Below, one piece after another: positions 1-12,540 of a stretch of 64,000 bases of DNA; the stretch's first letter is position 1; every line of letters begins with the position of its first letter. The notes beneath the pieces are model-generated. The model made no database searches, was not told the DNA's origin, and worked only from the letters and a program-made list of their open reading frames with translations. The DNA comes from Corinectria fuckeliana (Eukaryota; Ascomycota; Sordariomycetes; Hypocreales; Nectriaceae), in NCBI GenBank assembly GCA_019137255.1, contig WPDH01000261.1, positions 62,001 through 126,000 of the forward strand. Reading direction: 5' to 3'. Position numbers and translations under genes: made by a program.

Positions 1-509
1 CCCCCCCGCTGCCGCTCATCTCCATCCAAGGCCAAAAGCTCCTCCTCGCACAACAACCAACAACTCGACTATCCATCTTCCCCTTCCAAACACGCCTCTT
101 CTCCGTGCCCGTGTGCAGCCGACCCTTCCTTGCCTCTTCTCCAGCACAGCGAACGCGCCTCGAGACGATTTCGGGCCTCAGAAAAGCCAACTCTTCCAGA
201 GGCCATCACGGAATCCCGGCAATCCTTTTTTTTTTTGGCACCGCCAGAACTCACACCCCCCCTTCTTCTTCCTCTCTCGTTTTTGGCCCTCTTTATACCA
301 AAGCCCACCCCCTCCCTCCCTCCTTCCCACGGTCCCTTCCCTCCTACTAGGCCGCTCCAAGTCGTCGTTGGAAAAAAAATCCCCCGCGTCTCCGCCGGAA
401 TCCAGTTTTACTTGTCGACACGTGCGCCCTTCTTCACGACCTTTCATCGTCGCCTTCGACCTGTTCTCTTGCTGAAGCCGCATGACGACTCCCCTCTAAT
501 ACTGCCACC
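1..509 (+). promoter_or_regulatory. 5' region of the importin beta gene
   Basis: This stretch holds no convincing coding frame. It is pyrimidine-rich (long C/T tracts around 245-345 and a T-run near 227), as is common for promoters and 5' leaders of strongly expressed fungal housekeeping genes. The importin start at 510 lies in a good initiation context (CCACC before the ATG region). Promoter and leader cannot be separated by eye. Confidence 0.4.
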
Positions 510-3500
510 ATGTCGAGCTCCGAGATAAACCAGGTGCTTGCGAATTCGCTGTCGCCCGGTGAGTTTGCCCGCCCCCCCTCAAGCGCCGCCTCTCTCTCCC
601 CAAACGCTTCCCCCCCCCCCTCCCTCGCTACCGCCCATTGGCGATGCTGATCCCCCCTTCAACCCATCTCCCCTCCTTCGAGGATCGAGGGACGTCATCA
701 TACTGACTTCTCGTCCAGACGCGAACCTGCGAAACGCCGCCGAACAGCAACTCAACCAAGCTGCCGAGAGCAACTTTGTAGGCCACCCCTAGTGCCCCCC
801 CTTCGTCCGCCACCCCTGAGCCCCATGTGAACTTCGCTAACCCTCACTTCGTCTAGCCCCTATACCTCGCAACCCTCGTCCAAGAACTGGCAAACGACTC
901 TGCCGATGGCTCCATCCGAGCCGCAGCCGGTATTGCTCTCAAGAACGCCTTCACAGCCCGAGACGTCGCTCGCCAGCAAGAGCTTCAGTCAAAATGGCTG
1001 CAACAAACAGACGACGAGACCAAGACCCAGGTCAAGCAGCTCACCCTGCAGACCCTGAGCTCCACCAATACCCAGGCCGGCACTGCTGCCGCCCAAGTCA
1101 TCGCTTCCATCGCCATCATCGAGTTGCCCCGTAACCAGTGGGCCGATCTGCTGCCTTTCCTTGTCAAGAACGTTAGCGAGGGTGCCGACCACCAGAAGCA
1201 GTCTTCCTTGACCGCCATCGGTTACATCTGCGAGAGCTCCGACTCGGAGCTGCGCCAAGCTCTTGTTGCACACTCAAATGCCATCCTTACCGCCGTTGTT
1301 CAGGGTGCCCGAAAAGAGGAGACCAACCTCGAGGTCCGCCTCGCCGCCATCACCGCCCTCGGTGACTCGCTCGAGTTTGTCGGCAACAACTTCAAGCATG
1401 AGGGCGAGCGCAACTACATCATGCAGGTTGTCTGCGAGGCCACCCAAGCCGATGACTCTCGGATACAGCAGGGTGCCTTCGGCTGCCTTAACCGAATTAT
1501 GGCTCTTTACTACGAGAACATGCGATTCTATATGGAGAAGGCCCTATTTGGTCTTACTATCCTTGGCATGAAGTCCTCGGACGAGGACGTTGCCAAACTG
1601 GCCGTCGAGTTCTGGAGCTCTGTCTGCGAGGAGGAGATCTCCATTGAGGATGACAACGCTCAGGTTGACAACTCAGACCAGATGCGTCCGTTCTACAACT
1701 TCGCACGTGTCGCTGCCAACGAGGTGGTGCCTGTGCTTCTGCTGCTCCTGACCAAGCAAGACGAGGACGCCACGGATGACGAGTACAACCTCTCCCGCGC
1801 CTCATACCAGTGCCTGCAGCTGTACGCCCAAGCGGTGGGTGCTACCATCATTGCCCCCGTACTCCAGTTCGTCGAGGGCAACCTCCGCTCCGAGGACTGG
1901 CACAACCGAGATGCCGCCGTGTCTGCCTTTGGCGCCATCATGGAGGGCCCCGACGAGAAGGTCTTGGATCCTATCGTCAAGCAGGCCCTCCCAATCCTCA
2001 TCACAATGATGGACGACCAGTCCCTCCATGTCCGAGATTCGACCGCCTATGCCCTGGGCCGCATCACCGAGGCCTGCTCCGAGGCCATCGACCCCGAGAC
2101 TCACCTCCCCACTCTCATCGAGTCATTGTTCAAGGGTCTCCTTAGCAACGCCAAGATGGCACCTTCTTGCTGTTGGGCCCTGATGAACCTCGCTGAGCGT
2201 TTCGCCGGCGAATTTGGTGCCGCCACCAACCCCATTACCCCCCACTTCAACCAGGCTGTCAGCTCCCTGCTCGATGTTACTGCCCGAACTGACGCTGACA
2301 CCTCGGTACGAACTGCCTCTTACGAGGTGCTAAACGTTTTCGTCCAGAATGCTGCCTCGGAGAGCCTGCAGCCCATCGCCTCCCTCTCCGACGTCATCAT
2401 CAAGCGTCTGGAGGAGACCGTGCCTATGCAGAGCCAGGTTGTCAGCGTCGAGGACAAGATTACTCTCGAAGAGATGCAAAACAGCCTGTGCACTGTTCTG
2501 CAGGCCATCATCTCTCGCCTGGACAAGGAGATCATTCCCCAGGGCGATCGCATCATGCAAATCCTTCTTCAGATTCTCAACAGCGTGGGCGGCAAGTCGA
2601 GCGTTCCCGACGCTGTCTTTGCTACCATCAGCAGCCTGTCTACTGCGATGGAGGAGGACTTTGTCAAGTACATGGATGCCTTTGCGCCCTTCCTGTACAA
2701 CGCCCTTGGCAACCAGGAGGAGCCCAGTCTCTGCTCCATGGCTATTGGCCTGGTCAGCGACATCACCAGATCCCTGGGCGAGCGAAGCCAGCCTTACTGC
2801 GACAACTTCATGAACTATCTCTTGAACAACCTCAGGGTATGTACTTGCATCTTTACTTTTGACCCCTCTTTCTTTCGAGACCTCATATCGCTAACGCTTA
2901 ACAGAGCACGGCCCTAGCCAACCAGTTCAAGCCTGCTATCCTACAGTGCTTCGGCGACATTGCTGGTGCTATTGGTGGCCACTTTGAGACCTACCTATCT
3001 GTTGTGGCTCAGGTTCTTGAACAAGCTTCCCTCGTCACCGCTACTCCCGAGGGCCCTTACGAGATGTACGACTACGTCGTCTCCCTTCGCGAGGGTATTA
3101 TGGATGCCTGGGGCGGCATTATTGGTGCCATGAAGGCCAGCTCGAAGAGTAAGTCCCGTTGACGTTTGACGTAATTGCAACTACAATACTAATAATTATA
3201 CAGCTCAAGCTCTTCAGCCATACGTGCCTGCTGTCTTCCAGCTCCTTGGCCTCATTGCCAACGACCTGAACCGCAGCGAGTCTCTCATGCGCGCGTCCAT
3301 GGGCGTTATTGGGTAAGTTGTAGTTGTTGAACCACCCCGACCTGGTGCTAATACCCTGCCTAGTGACCTTGCCGATGCCTATCCCAATGGCGAACTTATC
3401 GAGGCTTTCCGCCAGGACTGGCTCACCGCCATGATCAAAGAGACCAAGACCAACCGAGAGTTCCAGTCCCGAACAGTCGATACAGCTCGCTGGGCTCGCG

Positions 3501-3553
3501 AGCAGGTTAAGCGCCAGTTGGGTGGCAGCCAGACTGTCATGGCCCAGAACTGA
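510..3553 (+). CDS. KAP95: Importin subunit beta-1 (karyopherin Kap95)
   Basis: Nuclear import receptor that binds importin alpha carrying cargo with a classical localisation signal, docks at the nuclear pore and is released by Ran-GTP. Six exons can be joined in frame: 510-558, 719-777, 857-2836, 2905-3148, 3204-3312 and 3364-3553, giving 876 residues, the usual length for the fungal protein. The start gives MSSSEINQVLANSLSP, then the next exons give the N-terminal HEAT region with an AAGIALKNAF motif, which is typical of Kap95. The rest is a continuous array of HEAT helices, including an acidic loop (EEEISIEDD) near residue 285. The end (GGSQTVMAQN) follows a last HEAT repeat. All introns are 51-160 bases with GT...AG ends. 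The next gene is convergent. Nothing is missing or broken. Confidence 0.96.
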
Positions 3554-4888
3554 GCGTGGTCAAAACTGGCTTGAAGCTCGCACCGCGTCCCGACGCGACA
3601 TGGCCAACGAGCCATGAACAAAGTTGGGAACCCAGGCCTGTGACCGTTAGAGTGTCAGGTCTGTGGCATGCCCCAGCAGAAGGATACCGTCCCGTCTCCC
3701 CCATCCCCCGTCCCCTACCCCATCCCCTGCCACTACATAACACGATCCCCACGACGCTTCCATGTACATAGATCCCATACGACACTACAGTAATTGAAAT
3801 ACCCCCTCACGACCCTTGACATCCTCAATCACCAGCATTGCCCCTATCCCCCAACTTACATGTATTCACTCCCCCCCCCATCCCCAAACCCCCCCACCAC
3901 TTCACATCACAACACGGCCCCCTTTCTACTATTTGTCAGAGACGCAACGAAGGAATAGAGAAGTCATGTATGCCTCGCGCGGATGAACAGCGGCGGCGAT
4001 CCAAAATTCATGTAGAGGCTCGGGGAGTCAAGGCGGTCGGTTCATTTTGTCTGTTGGCTTTTTTGTGTCGCCTTGCGCCCCACTAGGAGTCGTTCTTGGA
4101 TTCCCTTTCAAGTGATTGGGAAAGCCCGAAGACGGCGTGCGCAGATATTCTTCCCATGTGAGGAACTCGGTCGCACAAAGGACAGAGGGAGAGAGAAGCG
4201 AGTGGAACGAAAGGAATACCATATTCAGGAGCGTGTAGGGGCTTTTATTTAGAGAACCAGAGTGGGAGAAATGGCAGACGAGAAACAAGAAGTGGACGAT
4301 ACGCGTCGGATTAGAGTATCAAGTGAACTCGTCCAGGTTGCAACAGCCAGCGGTAGTCATGGGCACAAGAACCAGTTGACCGCTCTAAGTCTTTTTCTAT
4401 GCTGTTCCATCCGCTGTGATTTGGTGAATATGATGGTGCTGGAGCCTGGAGCCTCGAGGTTTCAACGATTTTACGACGGCGCTTCAATGTTCGCATTTCG
4501 CATTTCCTGAGGTAATCTTCTTCTATTCGGGGTATCTTTCCCAAGCCTTTTTGTCCCTCACGTTTAGGTATCGTATCTTTACAAAAGAGCAAGGATTTCC
4601 AACTATCCACCTCAAGGTTACCAAACCCGCAAACCTTGCCAGCTAATTAGTTTTGCTTTTGCTTCCAAATCGCCATGCTTGTGATCCTCCAAACATAGCC
4701 CAGATAGAGAAGAAGACTTGTTATTATAAGGGCAAAGTAGAGAGAAACGAAGAAACGAAGAACATAACACAGACAGCGCCTTCGCCTGTGACAAGTTTGA
4801 TAATAGATCGCAAGGCAGCAAGGGCATGAAACATGAACGTGAACATATATACACGAGATTGTGCTAGTTGATGGCGTAGGAGTGATTG
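3554..4888. other. Intergenic, between convergent genes
   Basis: This holds the 3' ends of the importin gene (+) and the Zn2Cys6 gene (-). C-rich low-complexity blocks occur around 3697-3725 and 3865-3895. Short open frames here lack codon structure and family similarity that I can recognise. Confidence 0.5.
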
Positions 4889-7840
4889 CTAGGTGTACCC
4901 GTCGAAGACACCACTGGGTGGTAACCAATCCTGCGGGCCGTTGATGTAGTACTGCAATTCGCCCTCGAAGCCATCGGCGGAGGGGTAGACATCAGGGGCC
5001 GTAGAGACGGTAATGGGGTTGCCGGTGGGAAGGACATAGCTTTGGACGGATGACACAGAGTTTTGTGGGGGGTCGAAGGCCTCGATAAGCAGGCCAAGGG
5101 CATTGGGGTTGCTAGAGTTAGGGTTGTCGGGGCCCATATAGAGGTGGGCAGGGAGTTGTTGGGGAAAAACTAGTGCGTCTGAGATGACAGAGAGGGGCCG
5201 TTGGTGTTGATGCTGTTGGCGTCGCTGTTGGTATTGATTCAGGTGCTGTTGCAGTTGTTGTTGATGCTGCTGTTGCTGTTGTTGATGATGTTGCTGTTGT
5301 TGTTGATGCTGCTGCTGTTGGCGTTGATGCTGTTGGAGTTGATGATGATGCTGTTGTTGCGGGGTGAAGTGAGCGGGTATGAAATGGGCAGTTGGTGTCG
5401 TGAGGGGCGTTATGAGATCATGCGAGGGCGACTGTAGGGAAGGAGGCTGAGCTGCATCGAAGGAGCCGCGCGTTTGGCCATAGACAGAAGAAGAAGATGG
5501 TGATGGAACCGATGAGCTGGCAGTTTGGACAGAACCTGTGGGCACGCCCCTGGAAGAAGGGGTGGTAGCAACAACGGGGTTAGGAAAAGGATCTCTGCCA
5601 TCGGCCATGCTACCCTCAGCCGTGAGAGAGGAACTAGGGTCGCGAGCGAATCGTTCCAGGGCGTCGACCCAGCGTGAGGCCAGTGGCCAGACCTCTTTAC
5701 ACTCTATGAGGATGGTGAGGGTGCGATGAAGCATCATAGGCCCGTCGCGGGAGATCGCGGGATCTGGGCAGACTATGGAGAATGCTTAGTATAAATGTCC
5801 ACAGCCCGATGACACTCATGGTTCAAATACGAGAAGATTGAAGACGTACTGTCTGGGTAGCGGCAGAGGTAAGTGGAAAATAGGCCGCAGCTGTATACAC
5901 AGAACGCGGCCATCTGAGCGCCGACACTCTCATCGGCGGTGCGGCCAGTGAACTGGGCATCGATCTGGTCGAATAGGCGGCGGACGTTGTGGAAGAGCTC
6001 GAGGGAAAGGTTGGAAAAGTAGACTTGTTTCTGTTCGTCTTTGGAACTAATCGTTAAGAAGCTATCCAGCGTAGAGTTAGCAGTGGCGTCTTCATGAGAT
6101 CTTACGAACGAACGTACTCTATAAGATAGGGTCGGCGGCAGACAATATTGCAGAGCCGGGGAATCATGGTTACACCAAGATACGCCTAGTCATGTCAGTA
6201 CCCAACTAGAATCTACGTAGAAAAGCACGCACCAAGTCCTGGCCATCAGCTTTGTACTCTGTGAGCATGTAGAGACTCCATTTATGCTCCGCGGGTAGGC
6301 TTTGCTCCCACTCGCGTACGTTCTTAGTAATGATAGCAAACTCGCTTGTCGGGTCCCAAGGGTTGGCGCTCCTTGCGAAGTTGACGGCTCGACGGCTGAC
6401 AGTACCCCAGAAGTGATGAGCTTGGATTAGTGATGCGAACAGGGAACGGCCTGGGTCGAAAATGAGCGCTGGGTTGTCGTCGGCCGGGGGTGTACCCTCA
6501 AGGGCAGCACGGGATCTAGGCTGGCGGCCGGCAGCATAGTCTTGCTCATTGCAAGGTAACAGTGCAGTGATATCGGAAGCGGCGAGGGACACGGGGGAGT
6601 AAGGACTGGAGTGAAGTTGGTCTTGGCTATGAAGCATCCACTGGGTTGCAAGTTCAGTAATATACTTGGGGCTCTTAGGAATAGACTTGACCTACCAGAG
6701 TCCTTCGTGCCGACTCGGCTCGCATGATGATGTCGGGGTTAGGGTTTTGAATCTGGTATGTTTCTTCTCGGTGCAGTCGCATTAGAGAAGCCATCCGCAT
6801 TGAGACCCCCATGTTGATCTGTGTTGTTAGCCTGCTGGATGGATTGCAGGTGCTCTCTTTGAATCACTCACATAGCTCATATTTGTTAGTCCACTACCCT
6901 GCTGAGCTATACTCAGTAGATAGAATCCCTGGCATCTTTCCAGGGTAGGTTCTTGGTAGAGCTCGCCGTATGCGAGCTGGAACGCGCGCTCCATGAAGAA
7001 CTCGGCGGCCTTGATGCCGGAGCCATAGCGGGCGGCGAGAGCTGGAGTCAGACGCGCCGAGATGCTGAGAATGCTGACGACAAGGAAGACGCTGACAGAA
7101 CGGGGGTCGTCACGGAGCCGTAGAGGGAACTCTTTCTTCGGGATGAACCCGTGTTGAAAGTAGTAGTGGGTGAAGCGGTTGATGCCGTCAATGAGGTCTG
7201 GCAAGGGAGGTAGCCGGTCCCATTCATCAGATATCTTCTGGCCCGGGGGTCGCACAACAGGAGCTTCTAGAATGTCCCTTCGAACCTTGGCAGGGTCGCG
7301 CCGAGCCGCCTTGTCGGCTCTCATGCGCGGGTGGCGGAACTCACGATCATTATCGGGTTGACCTCGGACGGGGAAGATGCTGTAGATCGACGAAACTCTT
7401 TAGCAGGACTGTTGCTTTGGTGTCTTGTGGATGGAAAGATTAGGGACGACTGACCAGTCCTGTGCGTCGATACCAGCCTCTAGACATGCTTTGCAGGGCG
7501 GCTGTGCTTTGTCATGAATACATTTGCTCCTCATCCGGCGGCATCTACGGGGTTGCGTGAGCGGTTAGCTAGATGCTGCAGGCAATACGGAGACTCGACA
7601 AGGACGGAAAGCCTCCGCAACGAAGCCGTCAAGGGATCGGAACCGCAACGGAAGAAGAACCCACCTTCGGCAAGCAATCGGGGCCCGGCGCTTGATGCTC
7701 CCACCACCAGCGGCATCCGCGTCCGCGTCCCCTCCCCCGGGAGTGCTGCTGCCCTGAGGCATGGTACGGTCAGGGACATTGGAGGCGGTGGTGACGATGG
7801 ACATTGTTGCAGGAATTCCCATCGAGGGGGCGCCGTTCAT
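4889..7840 (-). CDS. Zn2Cys6 fungal transcription factor with C-terminal Gln/His tract
   Basis: Probable nuclear DNA-binding regulator. Eight exons join in frame: 7840-7665, 7544-7455, 7379-6872, 6818-6696, 6640-6233, 6185-6118, 6061-5850 and 5772-4889, giving 822 residues. The six cluster cysteines fall at about 57, 60, 67, 76, 79 and 89 (C-x2-C-x6-C-x8-C-x2-C-x9-C). The cluster is cut by two introns, one between the first and second cysteines and one inside the codon of the sixth. The middle (about 150-540) resembles the fungal-specific transcription factor domain: helical, with GINRFTHYYFQHGF and LYQEPTLERCQGFYLLS. Residues about 667-720 are a Gln/His tract. The start at 7840 is the first ATG in the open frame; a start at 7804 is also possible. 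I cannot name the target pathway. No neighbouring gene points to one. Confidence 0.88.
5201..5360 (-). repeat. CAG/CAA/CAT codon repeat (polyGln/His) in the Zn2Cys6 gene
   Basis: Seen on the plus strand as repeated TTG, CTG and ATG units, translating on the minus strand to about 54 residues that are nearly all Gln and His, with a few Leu and Arg. Codons are mixed (CAG, CAA, CAC, CAT), so slippage is less likely than in a pure repeat. Such tracts are common in fungal activation regions. Confidence 0.9.
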
Positions 7841-8999
7841 AGTTTGCCTCTACGGCAACGGCACCGTGTCCCGGCAGGCGTCGTCTCCGGCAACGGCAAC
7901 AGACGACAAGCTGAGCTGGGGCGGCGACGGTGGCCGTGACCGTGACCGTGATCGTGCGACGACGGCGACTTGGCGGGTGGGACTAGGAATTGATGTACGC
8001 TTGGGACTTAGGACGGGAACCGCGAAAATTAAACTCGACTCTAGCCTCTGGATTGAGTCGATGGGTGGCTTTTTGGCCCCGGCAGCGGCAGCGGCAGCGG
8101 GAGCGGGAAGCGGGAAGCGGGACAGCGGGAAGCCAACTTTGACGCCGTTCGCTGCGGGTCAGATTCACAAACCTAGACAAGGTACGGAGCAGCCAGACCA
8201 AGACCAACAGACGGAGAGATCAAGTCCAGGCGGAAGTCTAGGGCCTGGCGGCACGGGACGGCCAGGGAAACTCAGATAGGGCAGTGCGCAAGCTGCAGGG
8301 CCTTGCGATTGCCTGCCGGAGCCGCCTGAGGAAAAATACCAGTACGCCCACGATCACCAACAGCGGGTGGGAGGAGCTGGAGATCGCCACGGGCCTGAGT
8401 GGTAAGGCTCCGTGTTTGGGAGGTCTTAAAGGCGTCGAAGAGTAGTAGGTATATCGTGGGAGGAGAGAAGCGAGAGCAGGTACGTCCCAGAGCCGCTTCA
8501 GGCCGGGTCGGGAGTCCAGAGGAGGAAAAACAAGCGAATGAGAGGCACAGGATAGCCACTCGTGATGAGTGGCAAGTGGGCGATGCCAGGTGAAATGAGC
8601 TCTTGGGGGGTCCAGCGATGCGACGATGCGCTAGTGGGCTGAAGTGAATAAGTGAATGCGCGACAGAAGCGTAAGCGTAGCTACAAGTACATTAGCTGCC
8701 GGGGTAGGGGAAAGAGGAATACCAAGAAATGCGCACCTTGTCCACTACCTATGGAGCCTAGTAGGCAAGCAAGGAAGGTAGACAGGATCCCCAGACCAGG
8801 TACGTTGTACAGTACCTTGTCTTGTCTCCCTCCTTGGCGGGCTAAGAAGAGAAACAGTGTTGGTTGGATTGGCCTAGGTGGAGGAGGTGTTAGAGGAGAA
8901 ATGCAAGGTGAAGAAGGCGATGGAGAGAGTGGGAGAGTTATTGGAGACTCGCATGAGAGAGGCGCATGGGGTGAGGAAGATGCCGCCCGACTTTGCCTT

Positions 9000-9140
9000 A
9001 CCTCAGGTACTTACTTTACTTGCCTAAGGTACTAGTAGTAGGCAAGTACTACTACCTCCCGTCTCTTGCCTGAATGCTGTATGCTTAAGTAAGTAGTACT
9101 AGGAGTAATAATGGAACCTTAGGTACCTAAGTATCTGGGT
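9000..9140. repeat. Cluster of TACTT/TAGGTACCTA-type words
   Basis: Within 140 bases there are many self-complementary words such as AGGTACCTAAG, AAGTACTACTACC and GTACTAGTAG. A second cluster of related GTACCTACC and GTACCTAAG words lies at 10520-10690, and a GTAGGTAGGTAGGTA run lies at 63488-63503. They look like simple low-complexity DNA of intergenic spacers; no coding frame overlaps. Confidence 0.6.
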
Positions 9141-9340
9141 AGGCTGAGGGAAAGTAGCAGTCTATAGAACGAAGCAGGGCAGGTGCGGTAAAGAAGCCCA
9201 ACCGTGGTCCAATAGTGGCAAGCATAGACGACCCGAGAGACATGACGGGAGTGAGGGCTAGGTCCCGTTGAGACTTGAGACGGACTGACCAGTGCCAACT
9301 GCCAAGTGCGGAGTAGCCGCAGCCCAGACAACCTAGGCAA

Positions 9341-9381
9341 TGGGCATGGGCGATGGGCGATGGGCGATGGGCGAAGATGGG
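9341..9381. repeat. Short tandem repeat, unit near GGGCGAT
   Basis: Five imperfect copies of a 7-base unit follow one another (GGGCATG, then GGGCGAT three times, then GGGCGAA). It lies in non-coding DNA and has no visible function. Confidence 0.75.
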
Positions 9382-11694
9382 CAAGGCTTGATGGATCGAT
9401 ACTACTAGTATGGGCAGGGCCGCAGGGGGGAATGTCCTGCCAGACACTCCTCACCCGCCCAGTACTAGCAGCATGCAATAAGACCACGGGCTATATGGCA
9501 TACTACGGGTGCCACCGTTTTACCACAGCAAATACAGCAACTGTTTTTACGTTTTCATTACTTACATTCTTCCTCCTTGCACGCTTTCCTTGCTGGTCTA
9601 CGTACGCGATTCCGGGGACATTCCTCACAAAGCGAGGGGCAAGTAACAGCTGCAACAACAACAGTACCAGACAGAAAAAGCAAGGAGACGCCACCCCGAC
9701 CTCCAAACAAGGCAGGGCAGGGCAAGGCGGACGGGAGCAGGGAATGCCGCAGTAAAGTAAAAAGAAAACCAGAGAGAAAAAAAGAAAAGAAAAGGGTAAC
9801 CGAAAGAACGAGGACCAACGAGCTATCTAGGTCCCCCGCATAAAGGTCGTAACGTAACTGATAGATGCTTAGCCATCCAAAAGCGAAAAGAGGCACAGAA
9901 GCGCGGCGCAATGCACAACGACGAACTGGGGTTGGGAAAAAAGAGGACGCATCAATGGCCAGTTGCGAGGCAATTCGACTTGGCGCCATTGGCTAGGGGC
10001 GAAGGCCGCTAGATGCTTAGTGGTAACAAGATGCAAGGGGTAAGGATCTCGTTAGTTGAGGGGCTGGGTCCTCCGTTTGTCTCTGCCCGTCTCACGTCTC
10101 CATGTCGAGCCTACTGTGGTCCATGACTTGCAGGTCGGGGTGGGAAATAGCATGTATGTTGTATGAATCACTAATCAGGACCACCGCGATGATTCAGAGC
10201 GTCTCTCCGGCGTGGGGTCTGTTGCAACCCCGTGCTGCTACCAGTGTCTCCACGCCGTCGGGTTCGGGGACTAGCACCAGGTACGCATCTGTTGACACAT
10301 TAGTTTTGCGATCAACCCGGATGCTAAGACTTGCACTCTCTAGCTTGATATGACTTCTGAGGCATTCATTGTCATGTCATACCATGCCATACCATACCAC
10401 TGTAATTAGATAAGATCACTGTAGCACGAATCAGAGAAATAAAAGAGACCTAGCTGGAGAAAGCGCACACTAAGGAGAATCTCAGGCCGCTGCAGACTGC
10501 CCGCTGAATGATGACAATTTACGAAGTACCTACCTGCCTACCACCTACTGCCAGTCCATAGGTACTGTTGGTGGGTGACCACCTATTATGAGAGACATGA
10601 CCTGCCCAAGAGCAAGGTGCCTTGCCTTTTGGTATGGCGGTTATTGACAGGTACTGACCTAGGTACCTACCGACCTACGGAGTACCTAAGGCAGGGAATG
10701 CGACCTTCCCCACTACGGAAATGTAAACCGAGGCTTCAACATCCGCCTCCTCCTTCTCCTACTTCACACGGTCTCTTCCACCAACGCCGTCGTCCTATCG
10801 CATCATGCCATGCCACCGCATTTCCGAAGCCTCAACTCGGCTTGCCCTCGCTCTGGCTCCAGTCCCGTCCGAAACCAGGGAGAGGCCTGCTGGGCGCTGG
10901 CCTCCACCATGTCGTATTCCACGGCTCGGCCTTTCGCATTCCTCCCTGCTCTTGGTAGTCTCCGCCCGTCAGCATCTACAAGCACTGGCCTGTATCTCGT
11001 CACCCTCGTCCCGACTTATCATATCCCACAAAACTCCACAAACTCCACCCTCGTCAGTCCTGCCGTGATTGGAAAAGCTTCTATCCACTCTTCGGCTCCG
11101 ACGCGTCCACCGCCGAGCGAGCCCCTGGTTACCATGAGTTCGTTCCTCTTGGCTCCAGGCTCCCGGATCCCCGAGTCCTCGAATCTGGGTCATCGCAGAT
11201 AGCGGTCCTGCACTACCAAGGGACTTAGGAGTACCCCTGAGGAGATGCTATCATCGGGTTTTGCCGCGCTTTAGCATGTCGAGACCTCCCCGAGCACACG
11301 CTCAACTTACCTGTGCTGCGCTTTGCTTCGACTTCCAATGACTTCGATCTTGTCCATGGTTAACCCGAGCAAGTCCTCCGCCATCCCACGGTCCACTACG
11401 CACTTTTCATAGGAGACTTTGACGACCGTGTCGCGCCCTTGGTCCCAGCCACGTTGAACACATAATCGCGACTACCCGCGTTGCCATTGACGGAACGGAT
11501 CCCGCTGAGAACTGCACGTCCTCGATTCTCCACAGCTGTTGCAGGTTCTCTTCCTCTCCTGCTGTCCGACTTATCTAGGTAGTGAAGGCCCCTAGATTCG
11601 ACATTAATGACGGCTTACTAGCGACTCGCCTAATACCACCAAGTACTCGGTTCACAAGGGTCTCGAGATCAGGCTTTACCAAGATCCCTACGAT

Positions 11695-12540
11695 CTAGGA
11701 TCTCATAAACCTGTTGGGGATGGATTTCTGCATAGACTGTCGATAGCAGCGGGCCAGTTTCCAGGTCGCTCCTGCGTCAACAGATGGGTTATCGTCCAGC
11801 TTCCCGCTTTTATAACCGTCGGCGACGGTGCTCATCTCGGGCGGTGCAACCTCTATGACTGACGTGTAGTATGGCTTCGCTGACGGCAAGCTACCGAAGA
11901 GGAGAGTGAATCCAAACACGAGACGAACCCAACGATTCAGTTGCCCCCAGAGCAGCTCCGGGATGGTGGTCTATGATCGGAGAGACTGATGGGTTCCGGG
12001 AACAGAGCAGTCGTGTCTGAGCCAATGGCGACAACGGGGTCGACATATCCCACCCCTCTAGGCGAGAGCAATTTGAGACCTCGAAGAAACACCCGGTGAA
12101 AGACCGTGCCCGAGTTGCCGTCAGCCACGAGATGATGCAAGACAAAGACGATGTCACGACCCCCTATAATGTATACTTTCCACCACGGACGGCCAGGCTT
12201 CTCCTCAAACCAATCACAGCTATTGTGCAACTACTCAAATAACTCCGCCTCTGCACTGCCGGGATAGTCAACGAACTCAATGCAATAGTCTGAGTCAATA
12301 GTGTGCAACATAGCAAAGTGCAAATAGTGCTTGTCGTGCTTGGTCAACAGTTTCACAATCCCGACGATTCGGTGAGCTGAGTGGGTTTCGACAACGGCCC
12401 GAAGCGCGGCCATGACTGCGGGACGGAAAGTAGTGAGCCGTGGTCTCGGTCCGTGGGAGCATAAATGACCGAGACAAGAACGTTGGATTGGATTCCGGGT
12501 CGGTGCAACATGAAGAACATGCGATCATATAAGTCTATGG
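11695..12540 (-). pseudogene. Eroded alcohol acetyltransferase-like gene (AATase / condensation fold)
   Basis: The frames on this strand, read in order, resemble the fungal alcohol acetyltransferase family. A helix-like piece (ALRAVVETHSAHR) is followed by a strand region, then FEEKPGRPWWKVYII, then the catalytic-type HHLVADGNSG (HHxxxDG), then a segment reading WGQLNRWVRLVFGFTLLFGS. The pieces are not in one frame. A TAG at 12231-12233 interrupts an otherwise continuous frame just before the HHxxxDG half, a frame change is needed near 12420, and another near 11985. The N-terminal fragment near 12540 reads MLHRPGIQSNVLVS. The gene is therefore broken in at least three places and cannot make a full enzyme. 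The family name rests on motif order as remembered, not on a search. Confidence 0.6.

Larger units (their letters stand above)
7841..11690. other. Gene-poor region with low-complexity repeats
   Basis: About 3.8 kb between the start of the Zn2Cys6 gene and an acetyltransferase relic. Open frames are present but none resembles a family that I know and none has a convincing exon structure. The proximal part (7841-8700) must include the promoter and leader of the Zn2Cys6 gene. Distinctive content is short repeats: GCAGCG/GCGGGA-type units near 8080-8120, TAGGTACCTA-like palindromic words at 9000-9140 and 10520-10690, and GGGCGAT units near 9340-9380. Confidence 0.5.

Noticed and set aside
1..20. 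C-run at the window start as a telomere end
   Set aside because: There are no TTAGGG or CCCTAA repeats; it is simply a C-rich leader region.
10810..11202. Plus-strand frame of 130 codons
   Set aside because: It is Ser/Pro-rich but resembles random GC-rich sequence; no signal peptide, domain or splice structure.
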